From G039029935 sp039029935 (GTDB lineage Bacteria; Chloroflexota; Anaerolineae; Caldilineales; Caldilineaceae), in assembly GCA_039029935.1 (NCBI GenBank), contig JBCCFC010000103.1, positions 1 to 17,409 of the forward strand: a stretch of DNA of 17,409 bases, in the 5' to 3' direction. Positions 6,071 through 12,562 of this stretch are shown here, in pieces (position 1 is the stretch's first letter; every line of letters begins with the position of its first letter). Under the pieces are notes generated by a model that was given only the letters and a program-made list of their open reading frames with translations, was not told where the DNA came from and made no database searches. Both the position numbers and the translations under genes were made by a program.

Positions 6071-8962
6071 ATGTTTAATTTACAGGAATATAAAATTAAC
6101 AGACGAAATTTTCTATACGCTGTCTCTAGCCTCGTGTTTATAAATACGCCCTTGCGTTCATCCCGCGCAATTGGGTTTGTTGAGCCAAGGTACGCTGATA
6201 CGCAAGCCGACACGCCTGATAACATCATTCGTATTGGCTCAATCATTCATTTAGAGAATGGGCTGCGGAATAGTGGATATCTCGACGTGCGTGGGTGGGT
6301 CCGAGACAACCCTGTCATCTCACAATTTCAAGACCAACGCATACGCCAGTTTGTTTCTACCCATCAGAACAAGCGCAGGTCCATCGGTTCAGGAAGCTGG
6401 TTGGTTCTCTCCGCAGAAGATAAGCCCGTTGGTGCGCCACTTGTTGTCGGTGACAAAATCCACCTACTCAATATGAATCCCGGGGCTGGTTATCTCGACA
6501 CGTTTGAATGGATATGGCGGCTAGAACCCTTTAAAGAGTATCCTTTGGAATATGGAAATGGGGTGTTTGCGACCAGTACGCCTAAGCGGGATGGTGGGCC
6601 AACGGGTACGTGGACGATCCGCTCTGCAACAAATAAGCAGCAGGGTGATGCGCTTGTTGAAAATGACACCATTTACCTTGAAAATGGGTTTCCAATCAAT
6701 GTGGAGAACCAGCGTCGCTTTGGTTTTCTAACGACATACAACGGTACGCTTGTGACCGAACACCCAATGTTCAAAGGGTATGAGGGGCAACGGCGATTCG
6801 TATTTACCACGACTGACGAAACCGAACAACACGGCTCTCGGCAATGGACAGTCACCCTGAGTCATATCTTAGACAACTTGTATGATGTGCAAAACTTGGA
6901 CGGCCATGAGCATACATCTTGGCATGAAAGAGAATTATTCAAAATTGGTGATAGTTCAGATCAATCCATCACTGCTCTCAACTGCACGTCAGGCAATCAG
7001 GGCAAAACACTATCTGGGACAGTCATCTATAGAGATACATCCTCAATGGAGGTTGACTTTAAAGCGACGCTTCAACGTCAGAATATTTACGACATCGACT
7101 TCTCTGGTGATAGCACACTTGATAACACATCTGCCAACACATCTGCCAACACACCTGCCAACACATCTGTGCAATCTCAGTGGCTGCTTGGCGCGCGTAA
7201 ACATCAACACATCACGGCGATGACCGTTCAATCGGATGATGATGGCCGCACACTGCACGGCACAATCACCTATGCCGGAGAAGGGCCTATCCACATTAAG
7301 GCCGTTCGCGAGTTCAAGACGATAAGCGATGTAGAAGAACTTCTGTCTGCCCTTGTCAACCCCGAGTGGGTACAAGGACGAATCGAGAGGATGGAAAGCA
7401 AAATTGTTGAGATCGATGAAGTGCTTTCTGGTGCCTTTCAAGAAATTAGTGGCATCTCAATTGATGATGTTCTGCAATATACCTATCCACCAGTTGTGGA
7501 TGGAGGTAGCAATGGCAATGGATATGCCACGCTGGAAAACACACAGATAGGCTATGCGGACCTCCAGCAACTTTGGGATAAGGCCAAATCAGCCGAACCC
7601 CAAGATTCGTTTGTGGCTTTGGACCCTGATTTTCAGATTGAACAGCAGTTGAGTCTGCATATCCTCAGCTTTTTATTAAATTCTTTTTCGCGATACACGC
7701 TTCACAAACTCATGCGGCAGTCTTTAGAGATGCATCGAAAAAAACAAGGTGGTTCGGTTGTGCCCCTTCATCTATTTCGACAATGCTTTGAGCATATTGA
7801 AACCGATCAAGAGATCATCCGGCAGGCAACTCGCCAACGACGATGGAATTTAGGCTTAGAAGGCAACTATCTGAGTGCGTCTGAGGTAGAGCTTTTGATC
7901 TTAGATAAGCTGGCGATTAGAGCCGTGGCTCCTTTTGAACACCTGCTATTGGACTCCCGTGATGTTGAGGATAACTTGAACTTGGTCATCATCACCTATC
8001 TGAGCAAGCGGACCCATATCCACATCATGCCCTATACCAAGCAATTTATGTTGATTGGTGTCAGTGCTGATCGTGTTCCGCCAGCGGCCAGCATATTTGA
8101 AGGGAAGGGGTTCCTCGGGGAGAACTTTCATACGTTTGAACTGATGGCGATTCCACATGAGGTAGGACACCATATCTATCAATACGGCAAGCTAACAGAT
8201 GGCACAACGTTCCCTGAGATCAGTGAGAAGTTTGAAGATAGCCCCTATTATCGCTGGTGTGAAGAGCTATTTGCAGATGTGTATGGCTGTATTGTGGCTG
8301 GACCATTTGCCGCCATTAGTATGGAGGCGTTGCTGATGTCCATTGATCGAGATCGGGTATGGAAAGACGATGAAGATCACCCAACACCAGTGTTACGAGT
8401 CTTCATTTTTGCCGAAATTCTCCGCCGTCTACAGAAGATAAGACCCAATCGGTATGCGTTTCCTAAAGTGACAAAAAAGCTAGATAGTGATTGGTCACAG
8501 ATTTTGGCATTATGGGGCTATGACCCTGTGGATCAGCGTAATCGTGATGATCGTCCAGTTCGTGTTTATATGTATGACAGAACTGCCCTGCATCTGGAGC
8601 AGATTGTCAACGTAGAACGGGTCATTGAGGAGATTCGACCGATGATTGATGAATTTGCCAAACACTTGCTTGACGAAGCTAGGATAGATGCAACAGAAAT
8701 TCCTTGGACTAGACAAGATGAAGATACAATATGGTGGTATAATGTCGAGATGGCAAGATTGATCAATCTAGACTTCGCCAGCGATGAAGTTCAACGCCAA
8801 GTAGTCATCAATCCGCAAGTCGATTCGCAGCAGGTTGATGTGCGACAGCTTGAGGGCTTAACTCCTGATGAACAGTTAGAGAAGTATTTAGAAGTATGGG
8901 ATGATCATGGACCGCATGGCCCTGGCAACGTTCTCAACGCTGAACATGCCTTACTGAATTAG
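6071..8962 (+). CDS. Exported beta-trefoil/OAA-lectin/HExxH metallopeptidase fusion
   Basis: This 963-residue protein starts with a twin-arginine-like signal (NRRNFLYAVSSLVFI, residues 10-24). Residues about 52-265 hold three beta-trefoil-like repeats with GSxxHLxN/GDxIHLxN, GYLD and GSWLVLSA/GTWTIRSA/RQWTVTLS. Residues about 268-412 resemble two repeats of the Oscillatoria agardhii agglutinin family: SDQSITALNCTS...GKTLSGTVIY, then HQHITAMTVQSDDDGRTLHG...YAGEGPI. Only repeat 2 keeps GEGPI, and the WGG sugar-contact motif is absent, so glycan binding may be altered. A 4-fold 12-bp repeat encodes the Asn/Thr/Ala linker within this module. The C-terminal half carries HEVGH (696-700) and EELFAD (731-736), the zinc ligands and downstream Glu expected of a gluzincin. 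The likely role is a glycan-targeted extracellular protease. Substrate and peptidase family are unknown. The gene overlaps the first SARP regulator tail-to-tail by 12 bp. Confidence 0.8.
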   Translation: MFNLQEYKINRRNFLYAVSSLVFINTPLRSSRAIGFVEPRYADTQADTPDNIIRIGSIIHLENGLRNSGYLDVRGWVRDNPVISQFQDQRIRQFVSTHQNKRRSIGSGSWLVLSAEDKPVGAPLVVGDKIHLLNMNPGAGYLDTFEWIWRLEPFKEYPLEYGNGVFATSTPKRDGGPTGTWTIRSATNKQQGDALVENDTIYLENGFPINVENQRRFGFLTTYNGTLVTEHPMFKGYEGQRRFVFTTTDETEQHGSRQWTVTLSHILDNLYDVQNLDGHEHTSWHERELFKIGDSSDQSITALNCTSGNQGKTLSGTVIYRDTSSMEVDFKATLQRQNIYDIDFSGDSTLDNTSANTSANTPANTSVQSQWLLGARKHQHITAMTVQSDDDGRTLHGTITYAGEGPIHIKAVREFKTISDVEELLSALVNPEWVQGRIERMESKIVEIDEVLSGAFQEISGISIDDVLQYTYPPVVDGGSNGNGYATLENTQIGYADLQQLWDKAKSAEPQDSFVALDPDFQIEQQLSLHILSFLLNSFSRYTLHKLMRQSLEMHRKKQGGSVVPLHLFRQCFEHIETDQEIIRQATRQRRWNLGLEGNYLSASEVELLILDKLAIRAVAPFEHLLLDSRDVEDNLNLVIITYLSKRTHIHIMPYTKQFMLIGVSADRVPPAASIFEGKGFLGENFHTFELMAIPHEVGHHIYQYGKLTDGTTFPEISEKFEDSPYYRWCEELFADVYGCIVAGPFAAISMEALLMSIDRDRVWKDDEDHPTPVLRVFIFAEILRRLQKIRPNRYAFPKVTKKLDSDWSQILALWGYDPVDQRNRDDRPVRVYMYDRTALHLEQIVNVERVIEEIRPMIDEFAKHLLDEARIDATEIPWTRQDEDTIWWYNVEMARLINLDFASDEVQRQVVINPQVDSQQVDVRQLEGLTPDEQLEKYLEVWDDHGPHGPGNVLNAEHALLN
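7124..7171 (+). repeat. In-frame 12-bp tandem repeat in the lectin module
   Basis: Four copies of a 12-bp unit (AACACATCTGCC with small changes) start at 7124, 7136, 7148 and 7160 and encode repeated Asn-Thr-Ser/Pro-Ala. The insertion falls between the two lectin repeats, where a flexible linker would be tolerated. Length differences between strains by slippage are expected. Confidence 0.85.
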
Positions 8963-11900
8963 CTCTGCTATCAACGGACTTTTCAACGACGTGTTTAGTT
9001 GAATCACCATTTGTTTAGACTTGTGGCTTTTCTCGAGTTCATTGATTTCGGCATATAGCTTATATAAACAGGCATGTGAGTGTGCTTGCTCGAACAAGTC
9101 CTCCAACTCTATATAGAGTTGGAGACCTTCAAGCAATAGGGGTAATGCTTGCGCTGGTTTCTTCATTGCTTGGTATGCAAGCCCTAATTGGGTTTTAACC
9201 GAGGCTTCCCAACGGAGACTCCCTAGTTCTTTGAAGAACTTTAAACATTCATATCCAAACTGGAGTGCTGAAGCGAATTGATTGCTTCGACTGCACAAAA
9301 CCATACGCTCAAACAGCACAGCCGCATACTCGCCAACATCATTTAGTTCTTGACAGACTTTTGTTGCTTCAATGAGATCATTTTCAGCCGAAACATAGTC
9401 ATCAAATCTGAGTTTGACCCGCGCGAGGTAACGCAACGCGGCCGTGTAGGTCGAAGACCGGGGTAAATTCTGTTGTAAAGAAATCGACATCTCTAAATAT
9501 TGACGCCCCATTTTGAAATCTGAACTTTGCTTCATATGAGAAAAGGCGATTAGGATCAGATTTTCGGCGACCCCCAGCCACTCTTCTTCTTCCTCATAGA
9601 GACGCTTCGATTCTTCAAACAGTGCTAACGCCTCGTCGTCCTGACCCCGTTCATTTTTGATGCGTCCCAGCAGATACTTTGCGCGTGCAATCCCCCGTTC
9701 CTCTTCCAGATGCATATATTGCATCAGTGCATCATCCAGATGCTCTTCGGCATCGCCATAATTGTTCAACTCAAGTTCAACCTCACCCAGACGCAGCAGT
9801 GTCTGTGCCAACGCGCGCTCATTCTCTAACGCTTTTGCCGCATCCAAAGACAACGTCAATCCTATGTGCATCTCATTAAAACGAATTTGCCGAAACCAAG
9901 GCTTATCCAATACCTGTACAAAATCCAGTACTCTCTGCCATGAGTCCAGCGCGTGTACTTTGGTGATAGCCGCAGAGAAGTTGCCCCACTCCGGATGTAG
10001 ATGGTTGTACGCATCCTGATGTTTGCGGGCAAATTGATAAAAATAATCGACAAAGGCCAGATCAACAGCCCTGATAATTTCTTGTGTACGGGTTGCCAAC
10101 TTGTCTGCCGCAAACTGACGCACAAGGTTGTGCATGGCGTATCGTTCATCTTCATATTGCTGTTGAAGCAGCGATCTTTCACAAAGCAAATCGAGATCAA
10201 AGAACTGCGTGTCCACAACCTGTTCCGCCGCTTCTGCGGAAAAGCTGGCAGGGAAGACCGAGAGCGCGGCCAACATAGCCTTCTCCTCTGCTGCAAGCAT
10301 CTGCCACGAGGTCTCAAAGACGGCGCGCATACTGCGGTGGCGTGGGTCGATGTCGCGCAGGTTTGTGCTGAGAAAATCCAGCGATTTACCGATGGCGTCG
10401 CTAATCTGCGTCAACGAACGACGGCGTACCCATGCTGCGGCCAGTGCAATGCCCAGCGGTAAGCCATCCACCAACTGACAGATATGGCGCACCTGTGGCA
10501 GGTCTGTAGCCGACACGGCAAAACTTGCCCGCGCCATCTGTGCCCGCTCCACAAACATGGCCTCCGCGTCACTCATCACAATGTTTTCTATGCCATTTTC
10601 ATCTATTTTTTGCTCACCAGCATCTTGAGAACCCGTTTCTTGATTACCTACTGCCAAGCCATCCAGCAACACGACCGACTCGGCCTGAAAGTTGAGCGGC
10701 TCGCGTGAGGTCACTAAAATGGCTATCTCCGGCGCACGTCTCAGCCATTCAGGGATAAATAGCAGATCATCCAGCACAGTCTCACTACTATCCAAAATCA
10801 ACAGCACACACTTATCACGCAGAATGGTGATGACCTGATCACCTGTCAACTGCTTGTTCCCCTGCCCTGATTCGTCCTGCCTCAAACTCACCGCTTCACC
10901 AACGGCAATTTTGATCTGCTCCGCACCACCTTTGATTGCATCCAAGGCCACAAACCAGACACCATCACGAAAACTCGATTTAATCTGCTGACCCACCTCA
11001 ATGGCAAGCCGTGTTTTGCCAACACCGCCTGTACCAACCAGCGTGATGAGGCGATAGGTCGGGTCCACCAGTCGGTGGAGTAATTCGGCTTGTTCGGTTG
11101 TGCGGCCAAAAAAACGGCTCACCTGTGCGGGCAAATTATCGGCAATGTCAACAGACTGCAATGGACTCAGCACCGCCAGCTCATGCTCTGTAATTTTCTG
11201 GTACAGTTGTTGCGTCTCATCCTCCGGCTCCACACCCAGTTCATCCCACAAAATCTGCTTACACTGGTCATACTGCGCAAGCGCGGCATTGCGGTCGCCA
11301 ATGTGCGTGTGTGCCTGCATGATCGCCCGATGTGCCGCCTCTAGCCAAGGCTCCAACGTCAACTGCCGCTGTGCCACATCCAGCACAGCGGGCCACTCAC
11401 CGCGCCCTATCTGTGCATCACGCAGCCACGTCATCGCCTCCAGCACACGCTGTTGGAGATGCTCGCGCTGCGCCACTAGCCACGATTCCCAGGTGTCACT
11501 GGGAAAATTTAGTCCAGCTAAAAATTCACCACGCACCAGCACAACCGCCTCTTCTAAGTACGCCAAGCAGGTCGGGCAACCCGCCAACTCACGGTGGGCA
11601 TGGGTCTCAACAGTTTCAACAAGCTGCTCAAAATGGGTCACATCAACCACGATGTCATCGCCCGTGCGCAGGGTGATCTGCTTGCGGTCAATGGTCAGAA
11701 ACGGTGGTGTGGCAGCACTGTCACCAGCACTGTCACCAGCATTGTCACCAATGGCATCGCGAAGACGGGTTAAGCGGTTGCGCAGATAGGTGAGTGCATC
11801 CTTCTGTGAGCGGTCTGGCGAGAGCAGAAAGGCCAGTGTATCACGACGTTGGGGTGTGCCTTGGTGGGCGGCGAGATAGGCCAGCAGTACACGCTGTGCA

Positions 11901-11977
11901 TCAGTGCGAAAGTCAGCGGTTTGATCAGCCACCTGCACCGTGAGTGGTCCTAGCATCGAAATTTGTAAGTCAGTCAT
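8951..11977 (-). CDS. SARP/AfsR-type regulator: wHTH-BTAD-NB-ARC-TPR (first copy)
   Basis: A 1,008-residue cytoplasmic STAND-type transcriptional regulator. An N-terminal winged-helix-like domain (ISMLGPLTVQV, residues about 1-95) is followed by a BTAD domain (about 100-250). The NB-ARC NTPase follows, with FFGR, Walker A GTGGVGKT (315-322), Walker B LLILD ending at Asp396, LVTSREP and GLPL. Helical repeats of TPR type run from about 735 to the end. Walker B continues SSE instead of the common NFE. The ATG at 11977 is chosen because family similarity begins there and a purine-rich AAAGAGA precedes it. The frame stays open to 12202, but that extension crosses two palindromes. Such proteins activate target promoters when ligand or partner binding to the TPR/NB-ARC part releases the DNA-binding head. 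Likely targets are the 11-bp arrays at 5591-5918 (inference). Confidence 0.9.
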   Translation of the reverse strand: MTDLQISMLGPLTVQVADQTADFRTDAQRVLLAYLAAHQGTPQRRDTLAFLLSPDRSQKDALTYLRNRLTRLRDAIGDNAGDSAGDSAATPPFLTIDRKQITLRTGDDIVVDVTHFEQLVETVETHAHRELAGCPTCLAYLEEAVVLVRGEFLAGLNFPSDTWESWLVAQREHLQQRVLEAMTWLRDAQIGRGEWPAVLDVAQRQLTLEPWLEAAHRAIMQAHTHIGDRNAALAQYDQCKQILWDELGVEPEDETQQLYQKITEHELAVLSPLQSVDIADNLPAQVSRFFGRTTEQAELLHRLVDPTYRLITLVGTGGVGKTRLAIEVGQQIKSSFRDGVWFVALDAIKGGAEQIKIAVGEAVSLRQDESGQGNKQLTGDQVITILRDKCVLLILDSSETVLDDLLFIPEWLRRAPEIAILVTSREPLNFQAESVVLLDGLAVGNQETGSQDAGEQKIDENGIENIVMSDAEAMFVERAQMARASFAVSATDLPQVRHICQLVDGLPLGIALAAAWVRRRSLTQISDAIGKSLDFLSTNLRDIDPRHRSMRAVFETSWQMLAAEEKAMLAALSVFPASFSAEAAEQVVDTQFFDLDLLCERSLLQQQYEDERYAMHNLVRQFAADKLATRTQEIIRAVDLAFVDYFYQFARKHQDAYNHLHPEWGNFSAAITKVHALDSWQRVLDFVQVLDKPWFRQIRFNEMHIGLTLSLDAAKALENERALAQTLLRLGEVELELNNYGDAEEHLDDALMQYMHLEEERGIARAKYLLGRIKNERGQDDEALALFEESKRLYEEEEEWLGVAENLILIAFSHMKQSSDFKMGRQYLEMSISLQQNLPRSSTYTAALRYLARVKLRFDDYVSAENDLIEATKVCQELNDVGEYAAVLFERMVLCSRSNQFASALQFGYECLKFFKELGSLRWEASVKTQLGLAYQAMKKPAQALPLLLEGLQLYIELEDLFEQAHSHACLYKLYAEINELEKSHKSKQMVIQLNTSLKSPLIAELIQ
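11715..11750 (-). repeat. In-frame 12-bp tandem repeat in the regulator
   Basis: Three copies of a 12-bp unit (GCACTGTCACCA on the plus strand, the third with one change) encode Gly-Asp-Asn/Ser-Ala repeats. They lie in the linker after the first winged-helix strands and before the BTAD domain. It is probably a slippage-prone surface loop. Confidence 0.8.
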
Positions 11978-11999
11978 TGTTTGTTTCTCTTTCGAGCTT

Positions 12000-12048
12000 A
12001 CGTAACACGGACATCTTGCCCGTTGCGGATAGGATGTCCGCGCTACGT
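12000..12048. repeat. Hairpin in the leader of regulator 1
   Basis: ACGTA (12000-12004) pairs with TACGT (12044-12048), and CGGACATC (12008-12015) pairs with GATGTCCG (12033-12040). Within the loop, CCG-TTG-CGG can extend the stem. It begins 23 nt before the regulator's start codon, so in the mRNA it could impede transcription or ribosome loading. It also looks like a dispersed palindromic repeat rather than a dedicated riboswitch. No known riboswitch consensus was recognised. Confidence 0.6.
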
Positions 12049-12068
12049 TTGATACATTCCTTTGCGAT

Positions 12069-12162
12069 AAAAAATAGTGTCGTGGATTGTGGGATCGCGG
12101 ATTGGTCTTGATGCTAATCAGCGGGGAACCCTTTGGGTCCACAATCCACGACACTATTTTTT
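12069..12162. repeat. Long inverted-repeat element (copy 2)
   Basis: A perfect 24-bp inverted repeat (AAAAAATAGTGTCG... at 12069-12092 with its complement at 12139-12162) encloses a 46-bp centre. GCG (12064-12066) and CGC (12163-12165) extend it after a 2-nt bulge. The end of the centre and the start of the right arm read GCGGGGAACCCTTTGGGTCC (12121-12140), 18/20 identical to 2461-2480 in copy 1. The centre also has a small hairpin (GATTGG...CTAATC). The outer arms of the two copies are unrelated in sequence, yet each is perfectly palindromic. Confidence 0.75.
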
Positions 12163-12192
12163 CGCACCCAACCTTCAACTCAACTTGGCAAA

Positions 12193-12236
12193 ACGCACCC
12201 AAAACTGCTTCTTGTTGGGTGCGCTGTGGGTGTGCG
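12193..12236. promoter_or_regulatory. Putative SARP operator region upstream of the peptide gene
   Basis: ACGCACCCAAA (12193-12203) matches the array B unit exactly. The complement of 12214-12232 is identical over 19 bp to array B bases 5756-5774, giving two minus-strand units (GCGCACCCAAC and GCACACCCACA) at 11-bp spacing. The plus and minus units face each other and form a 9-bp inverted repeat, CGCACCCAA (12194-12202) with TTGGGTGCG (12215-12223). The site could serve both the peptide gene (+) and regulator 1 (-). Confidence 0.55.
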
Positions 12237-12273
12237 CCTCCGATAGGCTGTGGTCATCAACGAAGCTCACATC

Positions 12274-12301
12274 GAGACATCTAAAAAACTCTTTTCATAA
12301 A
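12274..12301 (+). promoter_or_regulatory. Weak candidate promoter of the peptide gene
   Basis: GAGACA (12274-12279) and CATAAA (12296-12301) each match the sigma-70 hexamers at 4/6 with a 16-bp spacer. A start near 12308 would fall at the ribosome-binding site, which makes this version doubtful. The real start may be further upstream. Confidence 0.2.
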
Positions 12302-12307
12302 AACTAC

Positions 12308-12312
12308 GGAGG
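12308..12312 (+). promoter_or_regulatory. Shine-Dalgarno of the small peptide gene
   Basis: GGAGG lies 6 nt before the ATG at 12319. This is one of the best-formed ribosome-binding sites in the window and the main reason to accept a gene of only 40 codons. Confidence 0.75.
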
Positions 12313-12318
12313 TTTCTC

Positions 12319-12441
12319 ATGACACGTTTTAAGAACTGGAAGACCATTGCCATTATCGCCATCTTCTCACTGATTGTTGCATTGCAACCCGCAATTACCT
12401 ACGCCAGTCACGGCGGATGTGGTGGGCACACGGGGTGCTAA
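12319..12441 (+). CDS. Small secreted Gly/His/Cys-tailed peptide (40 aa)
   Basis: The 40-residue product begins MTRFKNWK, a basic n-region. A hydrophobic stretch follows (residues about 9-22: TIAIIAIFSLIVAL), then QPAITYA, a plausible signal-peptidase I site after Ala29. The predicted mature part is only SHGGCGGHTGC, with two Cys and two His among Gly. I do not recognise a family. Options include a small extracellular metal-binding or disulfide-looped peptide, a signalling peptide, a RiPP-like precursor, or a lipobox-less surface peptide; no modification enzyme is seen nearby. It lies between two SARP regulators, divergent from the first and convergent with the second. Array-B-like motifs upstream suggest shared control with the two secreted proteins (inference). 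Confidence 0.7.
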   Translation: MTRFKNWKTIAIIAIFSLIVALQPAITYASHGGCGGHTGC

Positions 12442-12477
12442 CGAATTGCCCATTCATGTCTTAACTGAACAATCATA

Positions 12478-12538
12478 GGTCACGCTAATCGTATAACGTT
12501 CTGGGTTGAACCAAGAATGTCACGCTATTAGCGTGACC
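12478..12538. terminator. Palindrome-rich bidirectional terminator-like region
   Basis: GGTCACGCTAAT (12478-12489) pairs perfectly with ATTAGCGTGACC (12527-12538). The right half is itself a 9-bp palindrome, GTCACGCTA-T-TAGCGTGAC (12519-12537), so two mutually exclusive folds exist. A further hairpin, TTCTGGGTT/GAACCAAGAA, lies in the loop. It sits between the convergent peptide gene and regulator 2 and lacks a T-run. It may end both transcripts or bind a dimeric protein. Confidence 0.5.
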
Positions 12539-12562
12539 ACGAGATCGACTACGAGATCGACT
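12539..12562. repeat. 12-bp direct repeat x2 at the end of regulator 2
   Basis: ACGAGATCGACT is repeated exactly at 12539 and 12551. The second copy enters the stop codon of the second regulator (12561-12563). It is probably a simple duplication. Confidence 0.75.

Larger units (their letters stand above)
11978..12318. other. Divergent intergenic region, regulator 1 / small peptide
   Basis: This 341-bp stretch lies between the start of the first SARP regulator (-) and the small peptide gene (+). It holds a hairpin (12000-12048), a second long inverted-repeat element (12069-12162) and a segment at 12163-12236 rich in CGCACCC motifs related to the 11-bp arrays. A weak promoter-like pair precedes the peptide gene. 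I see no other gene. Confidence 0.65.

Noticed and set aside
5931..6143. 70-codon plus-strand frame before the lectin-protease
   Set aside because: It has no ribosome-binding site, overlaps the candidate promoter and runs into the start of the lectin-protease in another frame.
11100..11789. 229-codon plus-strand frame antisense to regulator 1
   Set aside because: It is an antisense shadow of a strongly supported coding region. Its Ser/Arg/Cys-rich composition reflects codon bias on the opposite strand.
11978..12202. N-terminal extension of regulator 1, since the frame is open to 12202
   Set aside because: The extra 75 codons run through a 24-bp perfect inverted repeat and a second hairpin and give a Cys/Arg-rich sequence unlike the family. 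Similarity to SARP proteins begins at the ATG at 11977.
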